DNA of 36,708 bases from an uncultured beta proteobacterium (GTDB lineage Bacteria > Pseudomonadota > Gammaproteobacteria > Burkholderiales > Burkholderiaceae_C). How positions within the stretch are numbered: the first letter of the stretch is position 1; each line of letters starts with the position of its first letter. Position numbers and translations under genes: made by a program. Below, one piece after another: positions 8,917-18,126 of the stretch. The stretch lies in contig CAIKMZ010000167.1 of NCBI GenBank assembly GCA_903828665.1, positions 1 through 36,708 on the forward strand. The letters are read 5' to 3'. The notes under the pieces are model-generated. The model worked only from the letters and a program-made list of their open reading frames with translations, did not search any database and was not told the origin of the DNA.

Positions 8917-9082
8917 GGTGAACTCCTTCCTGGCAAGTATTTTGCACGTTGCGCAAGCGGGGAGGTGAAGCAATTCACCGTTTGTTGATCTTGCGCGGTG
9001 CCGGCGCACGCCGGTTGCGGGGCGCAGCAGTTGCTTGCGATATGAATTACATTTGGCGCAACAAAACAGCGGAAGTTGCCGA
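8917..9082. promoter_or_regulatory. divergent control region between the HybB/NrfD-like gene and the AsnC-type regulator
   Basis: A 166-base spacer between divergent starts. It is rich in repeated TTGC/GCAA words: TTGCGCAA inside GTTGCGCAAG near 8954-8963, TTGATCTTGCGC near 8995, TTGCTTGCG near 9031 and TTTGGCGCAACAAA near 9053-9066. These are plausible half-sites for a dimeric Lrp/AsnC regulator acting on itself and on the divergent operon, which is common for the family. TTGAT near 8992 resembles half an FNR/Crp-like box, but no second half is present. No convincing -35/-10 pair was found. Confidence 0.45.
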
Positions 9083-9556
9083 ATGGAAACCTTGGACAAG
9101 CTTGACAAGCAAATATTGAGCACGTTGCAGGCGAATGGCCGCGCGACTTACGATCAGATTGCCGACTTGGTTGGACTTTCTCCCAGCGCAGTTTTGCGTC
9201 GCGTCAAGCGGCTCGAAACCGAGGGGGTGATCGACCGCTATGTGGCCCTGCTCAGGCCTGAGCAGGTCGGTCTGGGTCTGATGGCCCACATCAACGTCCG
9301 ACTCGAAAAGAGTCCGGAAAGCCAGCAGCGCAATCCGCGTGATCTGTTCCGCGCCAGCGTGCAAACCTGGCCGGAAGTCGTCGAATGTGACGCCTTGAGC
9401 GGTGAGATGGATTACTTCTTGAAGGTGCTGGTTCGAGATATGAGTGCGTACTCACATTTTGTTATGGACACACTGCTCATGCATCCCAGTGTCCAGGATT
9501 GCCGAACCAGCTTCGTTCTTGACCGCATCAAGGGAACCACAGCCGTGCCGTTGTAG
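9083..9556 (+). CDS. Lrp/AsnC-family transcriptional regulator
   Basis: A 157-residue protein of normal family length. Residues about 1-60 form the winged HTH (DKLDKQILSTLQANGRATYDQIA, then LSPSAVLRRVKRLE as recognition helix). The C-terminal RAM domain (about 65-150) carries EVVECDALSGEMDYFLKVLV, the effector-binding and oligomer region. Family members respond to amino acids or related small molecules and often regulate a divergent neighbour. The start is ATG at 9083 with GGAAG 7 bases upstream; the frame is open to 9035 but those residues do not match the family. The likely target is the divergent HybB/NrfD-UbiA operon; the effector is unknown. Confidence 0.93.
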   Translation: METLDKLDKQILSTLQANGRATYDQIADLVGLSPSAVLRRVKRLETEGVIDRYVALLRPEQVGLGLMAHINVRLEKSPESQQRNPRDLFRASVQTWPEVVECDALSGEMDYFLKVLVRDMSAYSHFVMDTLLMHPSVQDCRTSFVLDRIKGTTAVPL

Positions 9557-9614
9557 GGGAGTGGATAGACACTTTGGACAGTGCAGTCTAGGGAAAACCC
9601 TTATAGTCTGAGGG

Positions 9615-10274
9615 ATGGAAGAAACAAGCAGCTTCACCAAAACACCGCCGGTCGTGGTTCCGATCCGGTCTTTGGGGCCGAATCATCGAGAACGCATCAG
9701 GGGGCATCTGATGGCGCTCGACGAATACGACCGCTACCTGCGTTTCGGTTTTGCCGCCAACGACGAGCAGATCAAGCGCTACACCGACAGTCTGAATTTT
9801 GAGCGTGACGAAGTCTTCGGCATTTACAACCGGCGTCTCGAATTGATTGCGATGGCGCATCTGGCGTTTACAGCCGACGACAATCTGTCGGCCTGCGCCG
9901 AGTTTGGCGTGTCGGTCTTGAAGACCGCGCGCGGACGCGGTTATGGCGCGCGACTTTTTGACCGGGCCGCGACCCACGCCCGCAACGAAGGTGTGAGCCG
10001 CATGTTCATCCACGCCTTGAGCGAAAACGCGGCCATGCTCAAGATCGCTCGCAACGCCGGCGCCATCGTCGTGCGCGACGGGTCCGAATCCGAGGCGCAT
10101 CTGCATCTGCCGCCAGCCACGATCGACACGCGCCTGAACGAGCTGGTGGCCGAGCAGGTGGCCCAGACCGACTACCGAATCAAGGCCCAGGTCAAGCAAT
10201 TCTGGGACCTGATGGCGGGCATGCAAATGGACCGGCGCGACGCGCACAACGCTGAGCCCAGCAACTCAAAGTGA
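9615..10274 (+). CDS. GNAT-family N-acetyltransferase
   Basis: A 219-residue protein. The acetyl-CoA-binding core lies around residues 85-150, with the loop RGRGYG after the strand CAEFGVSVL, followed by FDRAATHARNEGVSRMFIHAL and NAAMLKIARNAGA. The N-terminal part (SLGPNHRERIRGHLMALDEYDRYLRFG) resembles a group of proteobacterial GNAT proteins without a defined substrate. The C-terminal 70 residues are helical and less conserved. GAGGG directly touches the ATG, too close for a normal ribosome site, and a TATAGT hexamer at 9602-9607 would start transcription near the ATG, so a leaderless message is possible. Substrate unknown. Confidence 0.86.
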   Translation: MEETSSFTKTPPVVVPIRSLGPNHRERIRGHLMALDEYDRYLRFGFAANDEQIKRYTDSLNFERDEVFGIYNRRLELIAMAHLAFTADDNLSACAEFGVSVLKTARGRGYGARLFDRAATHARNEGVSRMFIHALSENAAMLKIARNAGAIVVRDGSESEAHLHLPPATIDTRLNELVAEQVAQTDYRIKAQVKQFWDLMAGMQMDRRDAHNAEPSNSK

Positions 10275-10361
10275 CGCCATTGCGCTGGCCGCGATGAGCG
10301 GTTCGGCGCGATCCGCTATCCTAGAGGGTCCCAAACAACCGCATGTCCTGCTTTTCTGGCT

Positions 10362-11231
10362 GTGTCAGACCCTCACCCCGCGCGTTTTCCTGACAGGGAA
10401 GACAAGCGTACCTTTCTGCAGAAGATTGCCGAATTCATTCATCCGGGGCCCGACTCTGCCGACGAGCTGATCGAAACCCTGGCTGAAGCCCAGGAGAACA
10501 ACATCATCGGGGCCGAGTCGCGCGCAATGCTCGAAGGCGTGATCCGCATGGCGGACATGACGGCAGGCGACGTGATGGTGCCGGCGACGCGGATGGACCT
10601 GGTCCATATCGACGAACCCTACGATGTGCTGCTGCACGGCGTGATCGACACGGGTCACTCGCGTTTCCCGGTCTACCAGGGCGAGCGCGAGAATATCATC
10701 GGCATCCTGCTGGCCAAGGATCTGCTCAAGTTGCAGCGCGCACCCGAACTCAATATCCGCGCGCTGTTGCGCCCGCCGGTGTTCGTGCCGGAGAGTAAGG
10801 GCTTGAACGATCTGCTGCGCGAGTTTCAGAGCAACCGCAACCACCAGGCCATCGTGATCGACGAGTTTGGGCGGGTCGCCGGTCTGGTTACGATCGAGGA
10901 TGTGCTCGAACAGATCGTCGGTGAGATCGAGGATGAGTTCGATATCGCCGAGGATGAGGGCGATATTTTCGGTTTGGCCGATCGCACCTACCGTGTCAGC
11001 GGCGACACCACCATCGAGCGGGTCGAAGACGCCTTCGACGTCAAACTGCTCAGCACGGATCCGGCCGATGAATTCGACACCATCGGCGGCCTGATCGCGC
11101 ACGAGATGGGGCATGTTCCCAAGCGTGGCGAACGACACCGGATGGCGGGCCTCGAATTTGTCGTCCTGCACACCAAGGGCGGTGCCGTGAAATGGTTCAA
11201 GGTGTCACCGGTCGCCGATGAACCCGTTTGA
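10362..11231 (+). CDS. corC: CorC/HlyC-type CBS-domain transporter-associated protein
   Basis: A 289-residue protein starting at GTG 10362. Two CBS domains occupy about residues 70-190 (DVMVPATRMDLVHID..., HQAIVIDEFGRVAGLVTIEDVLEQIVGEIEDE), followed by a CorC_HlyC transporter-associated domain from about 205 to 285 (YRVSGDTTIERVEDAF, DTIGGLIAHEMGHVPKRGE). The protein has no membrane segments. In E. coli CorC (YbeX) is linked to Mg/Co efflux and to ribosome and RNA metabolism, and in many proteobacteria the gene lies directly before lnt, as here. The lnt start overlaps the end of this gene by 14 bases. Upstream, TATCCT at 10317-10322 could be a -10 box, but no good -35 was found. Confidence 0.93.
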   Translation: MSDPHPARFPDREDKRTFLQKIAEFIHPGPDSADELIETLAEAQENNIIGAESRAMLEGVIRMADMTAGDVMVPATRMDLVHIDEPYDVLLHGVIDTGHSRFPVYQGERENIIGILLAKDLLKLQRAPELNIRALLRPPVFVPESKGLNDLLREFQSNRNHQAIVIDEFGRVAGLVTIEDVLEQIVGEIEDEFDIAEDEGDIFGLADRTYRVSGDTTIERVEDAFDVKLLSTDPADEFDTIGGLIAHEMGHVPKRGERHRMAGLEFVVLHTKGGAVKWFKVSPVADEPV

Positions 11232-12852
11232 GTCGCAGGCCCGCCACCGGGCCGTTGCGGCATCGTCAACCTCAACTTCCATGTTGCAAATGTTGCTGGC
11301 CCTGGCAGCAGGCGGCGCGCACGCGGCCAGTATTGCCTGGCCCTTGGCCGGTGGTCGCGTTCTGCCCGGCATGCAGCAGGGCCAGCCGGTCTGGTGGCTG
11401 CAGTTGCTCGGGCTGACCTGCCTGGCCTGGCTTGTGCAACGCAACGCCGACTGGCGCCGGGCTGCGCTATCAGGCTGGCTGTTCGGCACGGCATGGCTGG
11501 CTGGCACCGTGGGCTGGACCTTTGTCGCCATGCATACCTATGGCGGCCTGCCCGCCCTGCTGGCAGGCCTGGCGGTGCTGGCCCTGACCGGCCTGATGGC
11601 CTTGTTCTACGCTGGCACAGCGGGCTTGTTTGCGGTGCTGGCGCCGGGCGGGCGGGCCGGGCGCTCGCTGCTCTTTGCCGCACTTTGGGTACTCGCTGAA
11701 CTGGCGCGCGGCCGCTGGCTGACCGGCTTTGGCTGGGGCGCCAGCGCCTATGCGCACGTCGATGGCCCGCTGGCAGGCTTCGCGCCCTGGCTCGGTGTCT
11801 ACGGCCTGTGTGCCATCGCCGCGTGGCTCGCCATGACGCTGGCCCAACTTGGGCGCGGGGCGGCTGGTGACGGGTGGCGCGCTCGCGCCATCGCTTTGTT
11901 CACGGTGATGGTGGTGCTGGCCCTGCCCCTGTTGCTTCAGCGTTACCCGAGCGGCGCGGCAGCGCAGACGTCTTCAAGCGGACGCCTGGGCGTCACGCTG
12001 CTGCAAGGCAATATTCCCCAGGACGAAAAGTTCGAGCCCGGCAGCGGCGTGCCGCTGGCCCTGCGCTGGTATGCCGAGCAGTTGCAGGCCAGCCGCACAT
12101 CGCTGGTCATTGCGCCGGAAACCGCCATTCCGCTGCTGCCGCAGCAGTTGCCGCCAGGGTACTGGGAAGTGCTGCAGCAACGCTTCGGCGCGGGCACGCA
12201 GGCGGCGCTGATCGGCATACCGCTGGGCAACTACCAGCAGGGCTATACCAATTCGGTACTGGGTCTTCAAAGTGGTCAGACACAGCCCTGGCGTTACGAC
12301 AAGCAGCATCTGGTGCCGTTCGGCGAGTTCATTCCACCCTTGTTCAAATGGTTCACGGAACTGATGAACATCCCGCTCGGTGACTTCAATCGCGGGGCGC
12401 TGCGCCAGGCGCCGTTTGTATGGCAGGGCCAAAGGCTCGCAACCAACATCTGCTATGAAGACCTGTTCGGCGAGGAACTGGCCTTGAATTTTCTCGATCC
12501 GGCGCAGGCCCCCACCATCTTCGTCAATATCAGCAACCTGGCCTGGTTCGGCAACAGCATGGCGATTGACCAGCACCTGCAGATTGCGCGCATGCGGGCC
12601 ATCGAGTTCGACCGCCCCTTCTTGCTGGCCACCAACACCGGCGCGACGGCGATCGTCGATCACAGCGCGCACATCACCAGTGCGTTGACGCGTGACACGC
12701 GCTCCGTACTGGTCGGCGCGGTCGAGGGGCGGACCACGGTCACACCGTACGCTTGGTGGGTTGCACGCCTTGGCCTGTGGCCTTTCTGGCTGCTGGCCCT
12801 GGGCCTGGTATGGCGGGCACAACGCATGAAGACCCGTAAAATCATGTTTTGA
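11218..12852 (+). CDS. lnt: apolipoprotein N-acyltransferase
   Basis: A 544-residue inner-membrane enzyme that N-acylates the lipid-modified cysteine of lipoproteins, the last step of lipoprotein maturation. The N-terminal half has about six to seven hydrophobic segments. The periplasmic nitrilase-like domain (about residues 255-500) carries the catalytic triad: Glu301 in APETAIPLL, Lys362 in RYDKQHLVPFGEF and Cys412 in NICYEDLFGEE. A last membrane segment lies near 520-540. The start is ATG 11218, overlapping corC; ATG 11281 (MLQMLLALAAGG) is an alternative giving a protein 21 residues shorter. It shares the transcript with corC, an arrangement common in proteobacteria. Confidence 0.96.
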   Translation: MNPFESQARHRAVAASSTSTSMLQMLLALAAGGAHAASIAWPLAGGRVLPGMQQGQPVWWLQLLGLTCLAWLVQRNADWRRAALSGWLFGTAWLAGTVGWTFVAMHTYGGLPALLAGLAVLALTGLMALFYAGTAGLFAVLAPGGRAGRSLLFAALWVLAELARGRWLTGFGWGASAYAHVDGPLAGFAPWLGVYGLCAIAAWLAMTLAQLGRGAAGDGWRARAIALFTVMVVLALPLLLQRYPSGAAAQTSSSGRLGVTLLQGNIPQDEKFEPGSGVPLALRWYAEQLQASRTSLVIAPETAIPLLPQQLPPGYWEVLQQRFGAGTQAALIGIPLGNYQQGYTNSVLGLQSGQTQPWRYDKQHLVPFGEFIPPLFKWFTELMNIPLGDFNRGALRQAPFVWQGQRLATNICYEDLFGEELALNFLDPAQAPTIFVNISNLAWFGNSMAIDQHLQIARMRAIEFDRPFLLATNTGATAIVDHSAHITSALTRDTRSVLVGAVEGRTTVTPYAWWVARLGLWPFWLLALGLVWRAQRMKTRKIMF

Positions 12853-12909
12853 CGCGTGAGCGTCGTTTCTTTTCAAACCCGAGGCACGGCCCGTCCAAGC
12901 CCACCATTC

Positions 12910-13815
12910 ATGTTGACTTTCCAGCAAATAATTTTGAAACTGCAGTCCTACTGGGACGGCCAGGGCTGCGCCTTGTTGCAGCCCTATGACATGGAAGTCG
13001 GGGCCGGAACCTCGCATACGGCGACGTTCCTGCGCGCCCTCGGCCCCGAGCCTTGGAAAGCCGCCTATGTGCAGCCGAGCCGGCGCCCGAAAGATGGCCG
13101 TTACGGCGAGAATCCGAACCGGCTGCAGCATTACTACCAGTATCAGGTGGTGCTCAAACCCGCGCCCAGCAACATTCTGGAGTTGTACCTGGGTTCGCTC
13201 GAGGCGCTCGGCTTCGACCTGCAGAAGAACGACATCCGCTTTGTCGAGGACGACTGGGAAAATCCGACGCTCGGCGCCTGGGGTCTGGGTTGGGAGGTCT
13301 GGCTCAACGGCATGGAGGTGACGCAGTTCACCTACTTTCAGCAGGTCGGCGGCATCGACTGCAGGCCCATCACCGGCGAGATCACCTACGGGCTGGAGCG
13401 CCTCGCAATGTACCTGCAGGGCGTGGACAACATCTACGACCTGGTGTGGACCGATGGCCTGAGTTACGGCGATGTCTACAAGCAAAACGAAGTCGAGCAA
13501 TCAACCTACAACTTTGAGCACAGTGACGCGGACTTCCTGTTCACCGCCTTCGCGGCGCACGAGAAGCAGGCCAAGTACCTGATGGAGCAGCAGCTGGCCT
13601 TGCCGGCCTATGAGCAGGTGCTCAAGTGCGCACACAGCTTCAATCTGCTCGATGCCCGCGGCGCCATCAGCGTCACCGAGCGCGCCGCTTACATTGGCCG
13701 CATCCGTAACCTGGCGCGGGCCGTGGCGCAAAGCTACTACGACAGCCGCGAACGGCTTGGCTTTCCGATGGCGCCGCGCGCCTGGGTGGAACAGTTGACG
13801 AAGAAGGCGGCATGA
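12910..13815 (+). CDS. glyQ: glycyl-tRNA synthetase alpha subunit
   Basis: A 301-residue alpha chain of the heterotetrameric (alpha2beta2) bacterial glycyl-tRNA synthetase, which charges tRNA-Gly. Hallmark stretches are [26 protein letters not shown], the class II motif 2 region [19 protein letters not shown], and [25 protein letters not shown] 12910 ([12 protein letters not shown]) is chosen because family members begin there; the frame also opens at GTG 12856 with an unrelated 18-residue extension. No good ribosome site precedes either start. TTGACG at 12849-12854 with TTCAAA 17 bases later is a weak promoter candidate overlapping the lnt stop. It overlaps glyS by four bases (ATGA). Confidence 0.97.
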   Translation: MLTFQQIILKLQSYWDGQGCALLQPYDMEVGAGTSHTATFLRALGPEPWKAAYVQPSRRPKDGRYGENPNRLQHYYQYQVVLKPAPSNILELYLGSLEALGFDLQKNDIRFVEDDWENPTLGAWGLGWEVWLNGMEVTQFTYFQQVGGIDCRPITGEITYGLERLAMYLQGVDNIYDLVWTDGLSYGDVYKQNEVEQSTYNFEHSDADFLFTAFAAHEKQAKYLMEQQLALPAYEQVLKCAHSFNLLDARGAISVTERAAYIGRIRNLARAVAQSYYDSRERLGFPMAPRAWVEQLTKKAA

Positions 13816-15974
13816 CCATGAGCACGCAAAACCTTCTGGTTGAACTGTTTGTCGAAGAGCTGCCGCCCAAGGCGCTCAAGAAGCTCGGTGACGCCTTTGC
13901 CGGTGAACTCGCCGCGCAGCTGCGCAACCTCGGTCTGGCCGATGCGAACTCGGTGGTGACGCCCTATGCCGCGCCGCGCCGCCTGGCGGCCCACGTCACG
14001 AACGTCTGGCGCAAGGCGGCGGACAAGACCGTGCAGCAAAAGCTGATGCCGGTCAGCGTCGGCATCGATGCGGCAGGCCAGGCAACGCCGGCGCTGCTGA
14101 AGAAACTGCAGGCGCTCGGGGCCGATCTGTCGAAACCGGCACAGGCGGTGGCCGCGCTGCGGCGCGCGCCCGATGGCAAGGCCGAAGCCCTGTTCTACGA
14201 CAGCGTGGTCACGGGCGCCACTTTGGATACCGGATTGCAAAAGGCGCTGGAAGAAGCGATTGCGCGCTTGCCGATCCCGAAGGTCATGAGCTACCAGCTG
14301 GAGACCGATTGCGAACTGCCGGGCTGGAGCAGTGTGCAGTTTGTGCGTCCGGCCCACGGCCTGGTGGCGCTGCATGGCAGCAGCGTCGTGCCGGTCGATG
14401 TGCTGGGGCTGAATGCGGGCCGACATACGCAAGGTCATCGCTTTGAAGCCAAAGTGTCGCCGGTGCGGATTGCCGATGCCGACAGCTATGCCGACAGCTT
14501 GCGCGAGGACGGCGCCGTGATCGCCAGCTTTGCCGAGCGCCGCGCCGAGATTGCACGCCAGCTCGCCGCCGCAGCCGTCATGGCCGGTGGCGGCGCGGAC
14601 GGCGCGCGCGCGGCGGTGTTGCGACCGATCGAGGACGAGGCCCTGCTCGATGAAGTGACGGGCCTGGTCGAACGCCCGAACGTGCTGGTCTGCGCCTTCG
14701 AGCCCGTCTTTCTTGACGTGCCGCAGGAATGTCTGATCCTCACCATGAAGGCCAACCAGAAGTACTTTCCGCTGCTCGATACGGCCGACAAGTTGAGCAA
14801 CAAGTTTCTGGTAGTCAGCAACATCAGCCCGGCTGACGCCAGCGCGGTCATCGGCGGCAACGAGCGCGTGGTGCGCCCGCGCCTGGCCGATGCCAAATTC
14901 TTCTATGACCAGGACCGCAAGAAGACGCTCGCATCGCGCGTGCCGGGGCTGGACAAGGTGGTCTACCACAACAAGCTCGGCACCCAGGGCGAGCGCATGC
15001 AGCGCGTGCGCGCGCTGGCCGGCGCGATCTGCGGACAGCTCGGCGACCCGGCGCTCGGCGCGGTGGTCGACACGGCCGCCCGTCTGGCCAAGACCGATCT
15101 GCTGACCGACATGGTGGGCGAGTTCCCGGAACTGCAGGGCATCATGGGCGGCTACTATGCGCGCCATGACGGCCTGGGCGATGTCGTGGCGCTGGCGATC
15201 GAGGACCACTACAAGCCGCGCTTCGCCGGCGATGAATTGCCGCGCAACGCGGTCGGCGTGGTCGTCGCTCTGGCCGACAAGCTCGAGACCCTGGTCGGCA
15301 TGTTCGGCATCGGCAATCTGCCCACCGGCGACAAGGACCCGTTTGCCCTGCGCCGGCATGCGCTGGGCGTGCTGCGCATGCTGATCGAAAAGGACTTGCC
15401 GCTTTCGCTCGAGGCGCTGATCGGCAGCGCGGTTCCGGTCTTCGGTGATCGTATCGTGGATGCGAGTGCGGCGCTGACTGATTTCATCTTTGAGCGCCTG
15501 GCCGGCATCCTGCGCGAGCAGGGTTACAGCGCGACGGAAGTGGATGCCGTGCTGGTGCTGCGACCGCAGCATTTGGGCGATGTGGCGCGCCGCCTGGCCG
15601 CCGTGCGCGTCTTTGCCGCCCTGCCCGAGGCGCCGGCGCTGGCCGCAGCCAACAAGCGCATCAGCAACATCCTGAAGAAAGCGCCGGATGTGGACGCGCA
15701 TGTCAGTTCGTTGCTCCTGCTTGAGCCAGCCGAAATCGCGCTGTACGCCGCGATGCAGGACCTTGCGCCGCAGGCGCAGGCGCAGTTCGAGGCCGGTGAC
15801 TACACAGCCTCGCTCAAGACCCTGGCGGCCTTGCGTGTGCCGGTCGATGACTTCTTCGACGCGGTCATGGTCAACGCCGACGAGCCGGACCTGCGCCTGA
15901 ACCGCCAGGGCCTGCTCAAGAGCCTGCACCAGGCGATGAACCGCGTGGCCGATCTGTCCAAACTGGTGGCCTGA
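13812..15974 (+). CDS. glyS: glycyl-tRNA synthetase beta subunit
   Basis: A 720-residue beta chain, near the family's usual 680-720. It starts with [22 protein letters not shown], the standard N-terminus, and carries [26 protein letters not shown] and RDQDRKK-like sequence ([15 protein letters not shown]). The middle has an HD-like region ([23 protein letters not shown]), and the C-terminus contains the DALR-type anticodon-binding helical domain ([25 protein letters not shown]). The beta subunit binds tRNA and is needed for activity with GlyQ. ATG 13812 overlaps the glyQ stop; ATG 13818 is an alternative two codons later. A long open frame on the opposite strand is a codon-bias shadow. Confidence 0.97.
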   Translation: MTMSTQNLLVELFVEELPPKALKKLGDAFAGELAAQLRNLGLADANSVVTPYAAPRRLAAHVTNVWRKAADKTVQQKLMPVSVGIDAAGQATPALLKKLQALGADLSKPAQAVAALRRAPDGKAEALFYDSVVTGATLDTGLQKALEEAIARLPIPKVMSYQLETDCELPGWSSVQFVRPAHGLVALHGSSVVPVDVLGLNAGRHTQGHRFEAKVSPVRIADADSYADSLREDGAVIASFAERRAEIARQLAAAAVMAGGGADGARAAVLRPIEDEALLDEVTGLVERPNVLVCAFEPVFLDVPQECLILTMKANQKYFPLLDTADKLSNKFLVVSNISPADASAVIGGNERVVRPRLADAKFFYDQDRKKTLASRVPGLDKVVYHNKLGTQGERMQRVRALAGAICGQLGDPALGAVVDTAARLAKTDLLTDMVGEFPELQGIMGGYYARHDGLGDVVALAIEDHYKPRFAGDELPRNAVGVVVALADKLETLVGMFGIGNLPTGDKDPFALRRHALGVLRMLIEKDLPLSLEALIGSAVPVFGDRIVDASAALTDFIFERLAGILREQGYSATEVDAVLVLRPQHLGDVARRLAAVRVFAALPEAPALAAANKRISNILKKAPDVDAHVSSLLLLEPAEIALYAAMQDLAPQAQAQFEAGDYTASLKTLAALRVPVDDFFDAVMVNADEPDLRLNRQGLLKSLHQAMNRVADLSKLVA

Positions 15975-15984
15975 GGTGTCCGGC

Positions 15985-16545
15985 ATGAAACTCGTCATCC
16001 TTGATCGCGACGGCACCGTCAACCAGGACAGCCCGGACTATGTCAAGTCGCCGGAAGAGTGGTTGCCGCTGCCCGGCGCGCTGGAAGCCATTGCCCGGCT
16101 CAATCATGCGGGCTGGCATGTCGTTATCGCGTCCAACCAGTCGGGCCTGGGGCGCGGTCTGTTCGACGTCTCCACACTCAACGCCATGCACGCCAAGATG
16201 CACGCGCTGCTGGCGGCGGTCGGGGGGCGCGTAGATGCCGTGTTCTATTGTCCGCATACCTCGGACGAGGGCTGCCACTGCCGCAAGCCCGAACCGGGCT
16301 TGCTGGAACAGATCGGCGAGCGTTATGGGATCGACTTGCGTGGGGTCCCCATGGTGGGAGATTCGGCGCGCGATGTGATGGCCGCGGTGTCCGCCGGCTG
16401 CGAACCGCACCTGGTGCTGACCGGCAAGGGCGTCACTTATCGCGGGCGCGACTTGCCCGAGAGCTTTCCGAAGGCGACCCACGTGCATGCCGATCTGGCT
16501 GCGTTCGCCGATTTTCTACTGGCGCGGGAAAGCGCTGGCGTCTGA
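15985..16545 (+). CDS. gmhB: D-glycero-beta-D-manno-heptose-1,7-bisphosphate 7-phosphatase
   Basis: A 186-residue HAD-superfamily phosphatase that removes the 7-phosphate from heptose bisphosphate in ADP-heptose synthesis for LPS core. The nucleophile and acid are Asp7 and Asp9 in LDRDGTVN, motif II is SNQSGLGRG, Lys100 follows the zinc loop, and motif IV is GDSARD. The zinc-binding loop has Cys89, His91, Cys97 and Cys99, with fewer residues between the His and Cys pairs than in E. coli GmhB as I recall it. ATG 15985 is preferred to GTG 15976 because GAGGTG sits 6 bases upstream, right after the glyS stop. Its stop overlaps the plsC start (TGATG). Confidence 0.94.
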   Translation: MKLVILDRDGTVNQDSPDYVKSPEEWLPLPGALEAIARLNHAGWHVVIASNQSGLGRGLFDVSTLNAMHAKMHALLAAVGGRVDAVFYCPHTSDEGCHCRKPEPGLLEQIGERYGIDLRGVPMVGDSARDVMAAVSAGCEPHLVLTGKGVTYRGRDLPESFPKATHVHADLAAFADFLLARESAGV

Positions 16546-17279
16546 TGCGCTTGCTGCGCTCCCTGCTGCACATGGGTTGGCTGGTGATCACGGTCATTCC
16601 GTGGGGGCTGGCGCTGGTCTTCATCTCGCTGTGGGTACGGCGCACGCCGCTGTGGTGGTTCGCCGTCGGCTGGTTCCGGCTCGTGGTCTGGGGCACGCGC
16701 GTCATTCTGGGCGTGCGGGTGCAGGTCAACGGCATGGGGAATCTGCCGCAAGGTGCGACCAGTCCGGCCATTCTTCTCTCCAAGCACCAGTCGGCGCTGG
16801 AGACGATGCTGCTGCCGACGCTGATGCCGCACCCGCTGGCCTTTGTCTTCAAGCGTGAACTGCTGCGCATCCCGTTCTTTGGCTGGTCGATGGCGCGGCT
16901 CGACATGATCCATATCGACCGCACATCGCGCGCCCAGGCGCTCAAGCAGGTGGTGACACAGGGCAAGGCGCTGCTGGCGCAGGGCACCTGGATCATCCTG
17001 TTCCCCGAAGGCACGCGGATCGCGCGTGGCGAACGGGGGACTTACCAGACGGCGGGCACCCGGCTTGCCGTGGAGTGCGGTGTGCCGGTGATTCCGATTG
17101 CCGTGTCATCGGGCCAATGCTGGCCGCGTCAGGGATTCATCAAGCACCCGGGCCTGGTCCAGGTATCGATCGGAAAGCCGATTCCGAGCGTGGGCCGAGA
17201 GCCCAAGGAATTGATGCGCGAGGTCGAGGCCTGGATCGAATCCGAGATGCGGCGCATCGATCCCGAAGCCTATCGCTAG
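16545..17279 (+). CDS. plsC: 1-acyl-sn-glycerol-3-phosphate acyltransferase
   Basis: A 244-residue membrane acyltransferase that makes phosphatidic acid from lysophosphatidic acid. Two hydrophobic stretches lie in residues 8-50. The catalytic motif is His81-Q-S-A-L-Glu86, an HX4E form of the usual HX4D, and the substrate-binding motif FPEGTR is at 153-158. VPVIPIAVSSG matches the last conserved block. The start ATG overlaps the gmhB stop (TGATG), so the two are translationally coupled. The frame is open far upstream inside gmhB, but that part is not homologous. It belongs to the glyQ-glyS-gmhB-plsC run, a recurrent order in Burkholderiales. Confidence 0.94.
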   Translation: MRLLRSLLHMGWLVITVIPWGLALVFISLWVRRTPLWWFAVGWFRLVVWGTRVILGVRVQVNGMGNLPQGATSPAILLSKHQSALETMLLPTLMPHPLAFVFKRELLRIPFFGWSMARLDMIHIDRTSRAQALKQVVTQGKALLAQGTWIILFPEGTRIARGERGTYQTAGTRLAVECGVPVIPIAVSSGQCWPRQGFIKHPGLVQVSIGKPIPSVGREPKELMREVEAWIESEMRRIDPEAYR

Positions 17280-17289
17280 ACCCAAACGC

Positions 17290-18126
17290 ATGCATCCGCT
17301 GCTTCGCTTCACGCTCGATCTCTTTGAACCGGCGCCCGAGCCTGAAGCGGCGCCTGCCGAGCCGGGCGCGCCAGCGCTGTTTCGCCATCCCCGCGCCAAC
17401 CGTGAAACGCGGCTGTCCGGCACGTCCGTGGCCTATGAATTCAAGCGCGCCAAGCGGCGCAGCATCGGGTTTGTGGTCGGCCCCGAGGGTCTGGTCGTGC
17501 GCGCGCCGCAGTGGGTCACGCTGCGCGAAGTCGAAAGCGCCCTGCAGGAAAAGTCCGCATGGATCCTGCGCAAGCTCGGCGAGACGCGCGAGCGCCATGA
17601 GCGGCTGCTGCCGCAGCCCATCGAGTGGCGCGACGGCACGACCATTCCGTTTCTGGGTCAGGCCGTGACAGTGCTGCTTGATCCGCGCCACGCCTTCGAT
17701 GCCGTCGGCGCACAACTCAAGGCCGAGGCCTCGTCACCCGTGCTGCAGGTCGGCTTGCCGCATGCGGCCACGCCAGAGCAGATCCGCGACGCCGTGCAGG
17801 CCTGGTTGATGCGCCAGGCGCGGCGCGTCTTCATCGAGCGGCTGGACCACTTCGCGCCGCAATTGCAGGTGCATTGGCGCAAGCTCACGCTCAGCAATGC
17901 CGGCACGCGCTGGGGCAGCGCCAGCATCGACGGCTCGATTCGCCTGAACTGGCGGCTGATCCATCTGCACCAGTCCGTGATCGACTATGTGGTGGCGCAC
18001 GAGCTCAGTCATCTGCGCGTCATGGACCATAGTCCACGCTTCTGGGACACGGTGGGCAGCGTGCTGCCCGATTACGCCGCGCTGCGCCGGCAACTCAAGG
18101 ACGACGCGGTGCCGCGCTGGCAATAG
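17290..18126 (+). CDS. YgjP/SprT-like metal-dependent hydrolase (DUF45, M48-related)
   Basis: A 278-residue soluble protein. The zinc signature is His237-Glu-Leu-Ser-His241 in VVAHELSHLRVMDHSPRFW, with His247 as a likely third ligand. The preceding block LSNAGTRWGSASIDGSIRLNWRLI is the usual DUF45/YgjP sequence. The N-terminal 40 residues are Pro/Ala/Glu-rich and variable. Family members are thought to be zinc-dependent peptidases or hydrolases, and no substrate is established. The gene follows plsC by 10 bases. Its stop codon lies in a perfect hairpin shared with the stop of the convergent hydrolase gene. Confidence 0.9.
   Translation: MHPLLRFTLDLFEPAPEPEAAPAEPGAPALFRHPRANRETRLSGTSVAYEFKRAKRRSIGFVVGPEGLVVRAPQWVTLREVESALQEKSAWILRKLGETRERHERLLPQPIEWRDGTTIPFLGQAVTVLLDPRHAFDAVGAQLKAEASSPVLQVGLPHAATPEQIRDAVQAWLMRQARRVFIERLDHFAPQLQVHWRKLTLSNAGTRWGSASIDGSIRLNWRLIHLHQSVIDYVVAHELSHLRVMDHSPRFWDTVGSVLPDYAALRRQLKDDAVPRWQ

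Noticed and set aside
8990..9000. Possible FNR/Crp box near TTGATCTTGCG
   Set aside because: Only one half-site is present; no ATCAA partner at the right spacing.
8917..9123. N-terminal extension of the HybB/NrfD-like frame
   Set aside because: The extension is Cys- and Arg-rich and unlike the family; a strong ribosome site precedes the internal ATG at 8916.
12856..12909. 18-residue N-terminal extension of GlyQ from GTG 12856
   Set aside because: GlyQ proteins begin at the MLTFQ position; the extension is not conserved in what I know of the family.
13737..16022. 761-residue open frame opposite glyS
   Set aside because: The plus strand encodes an unmistakable GlyS. The reverse frame is low-complexity, rich in His/Gln/Arg, and matches no family, as expected for an antisense shadow in GC-rich DNA.
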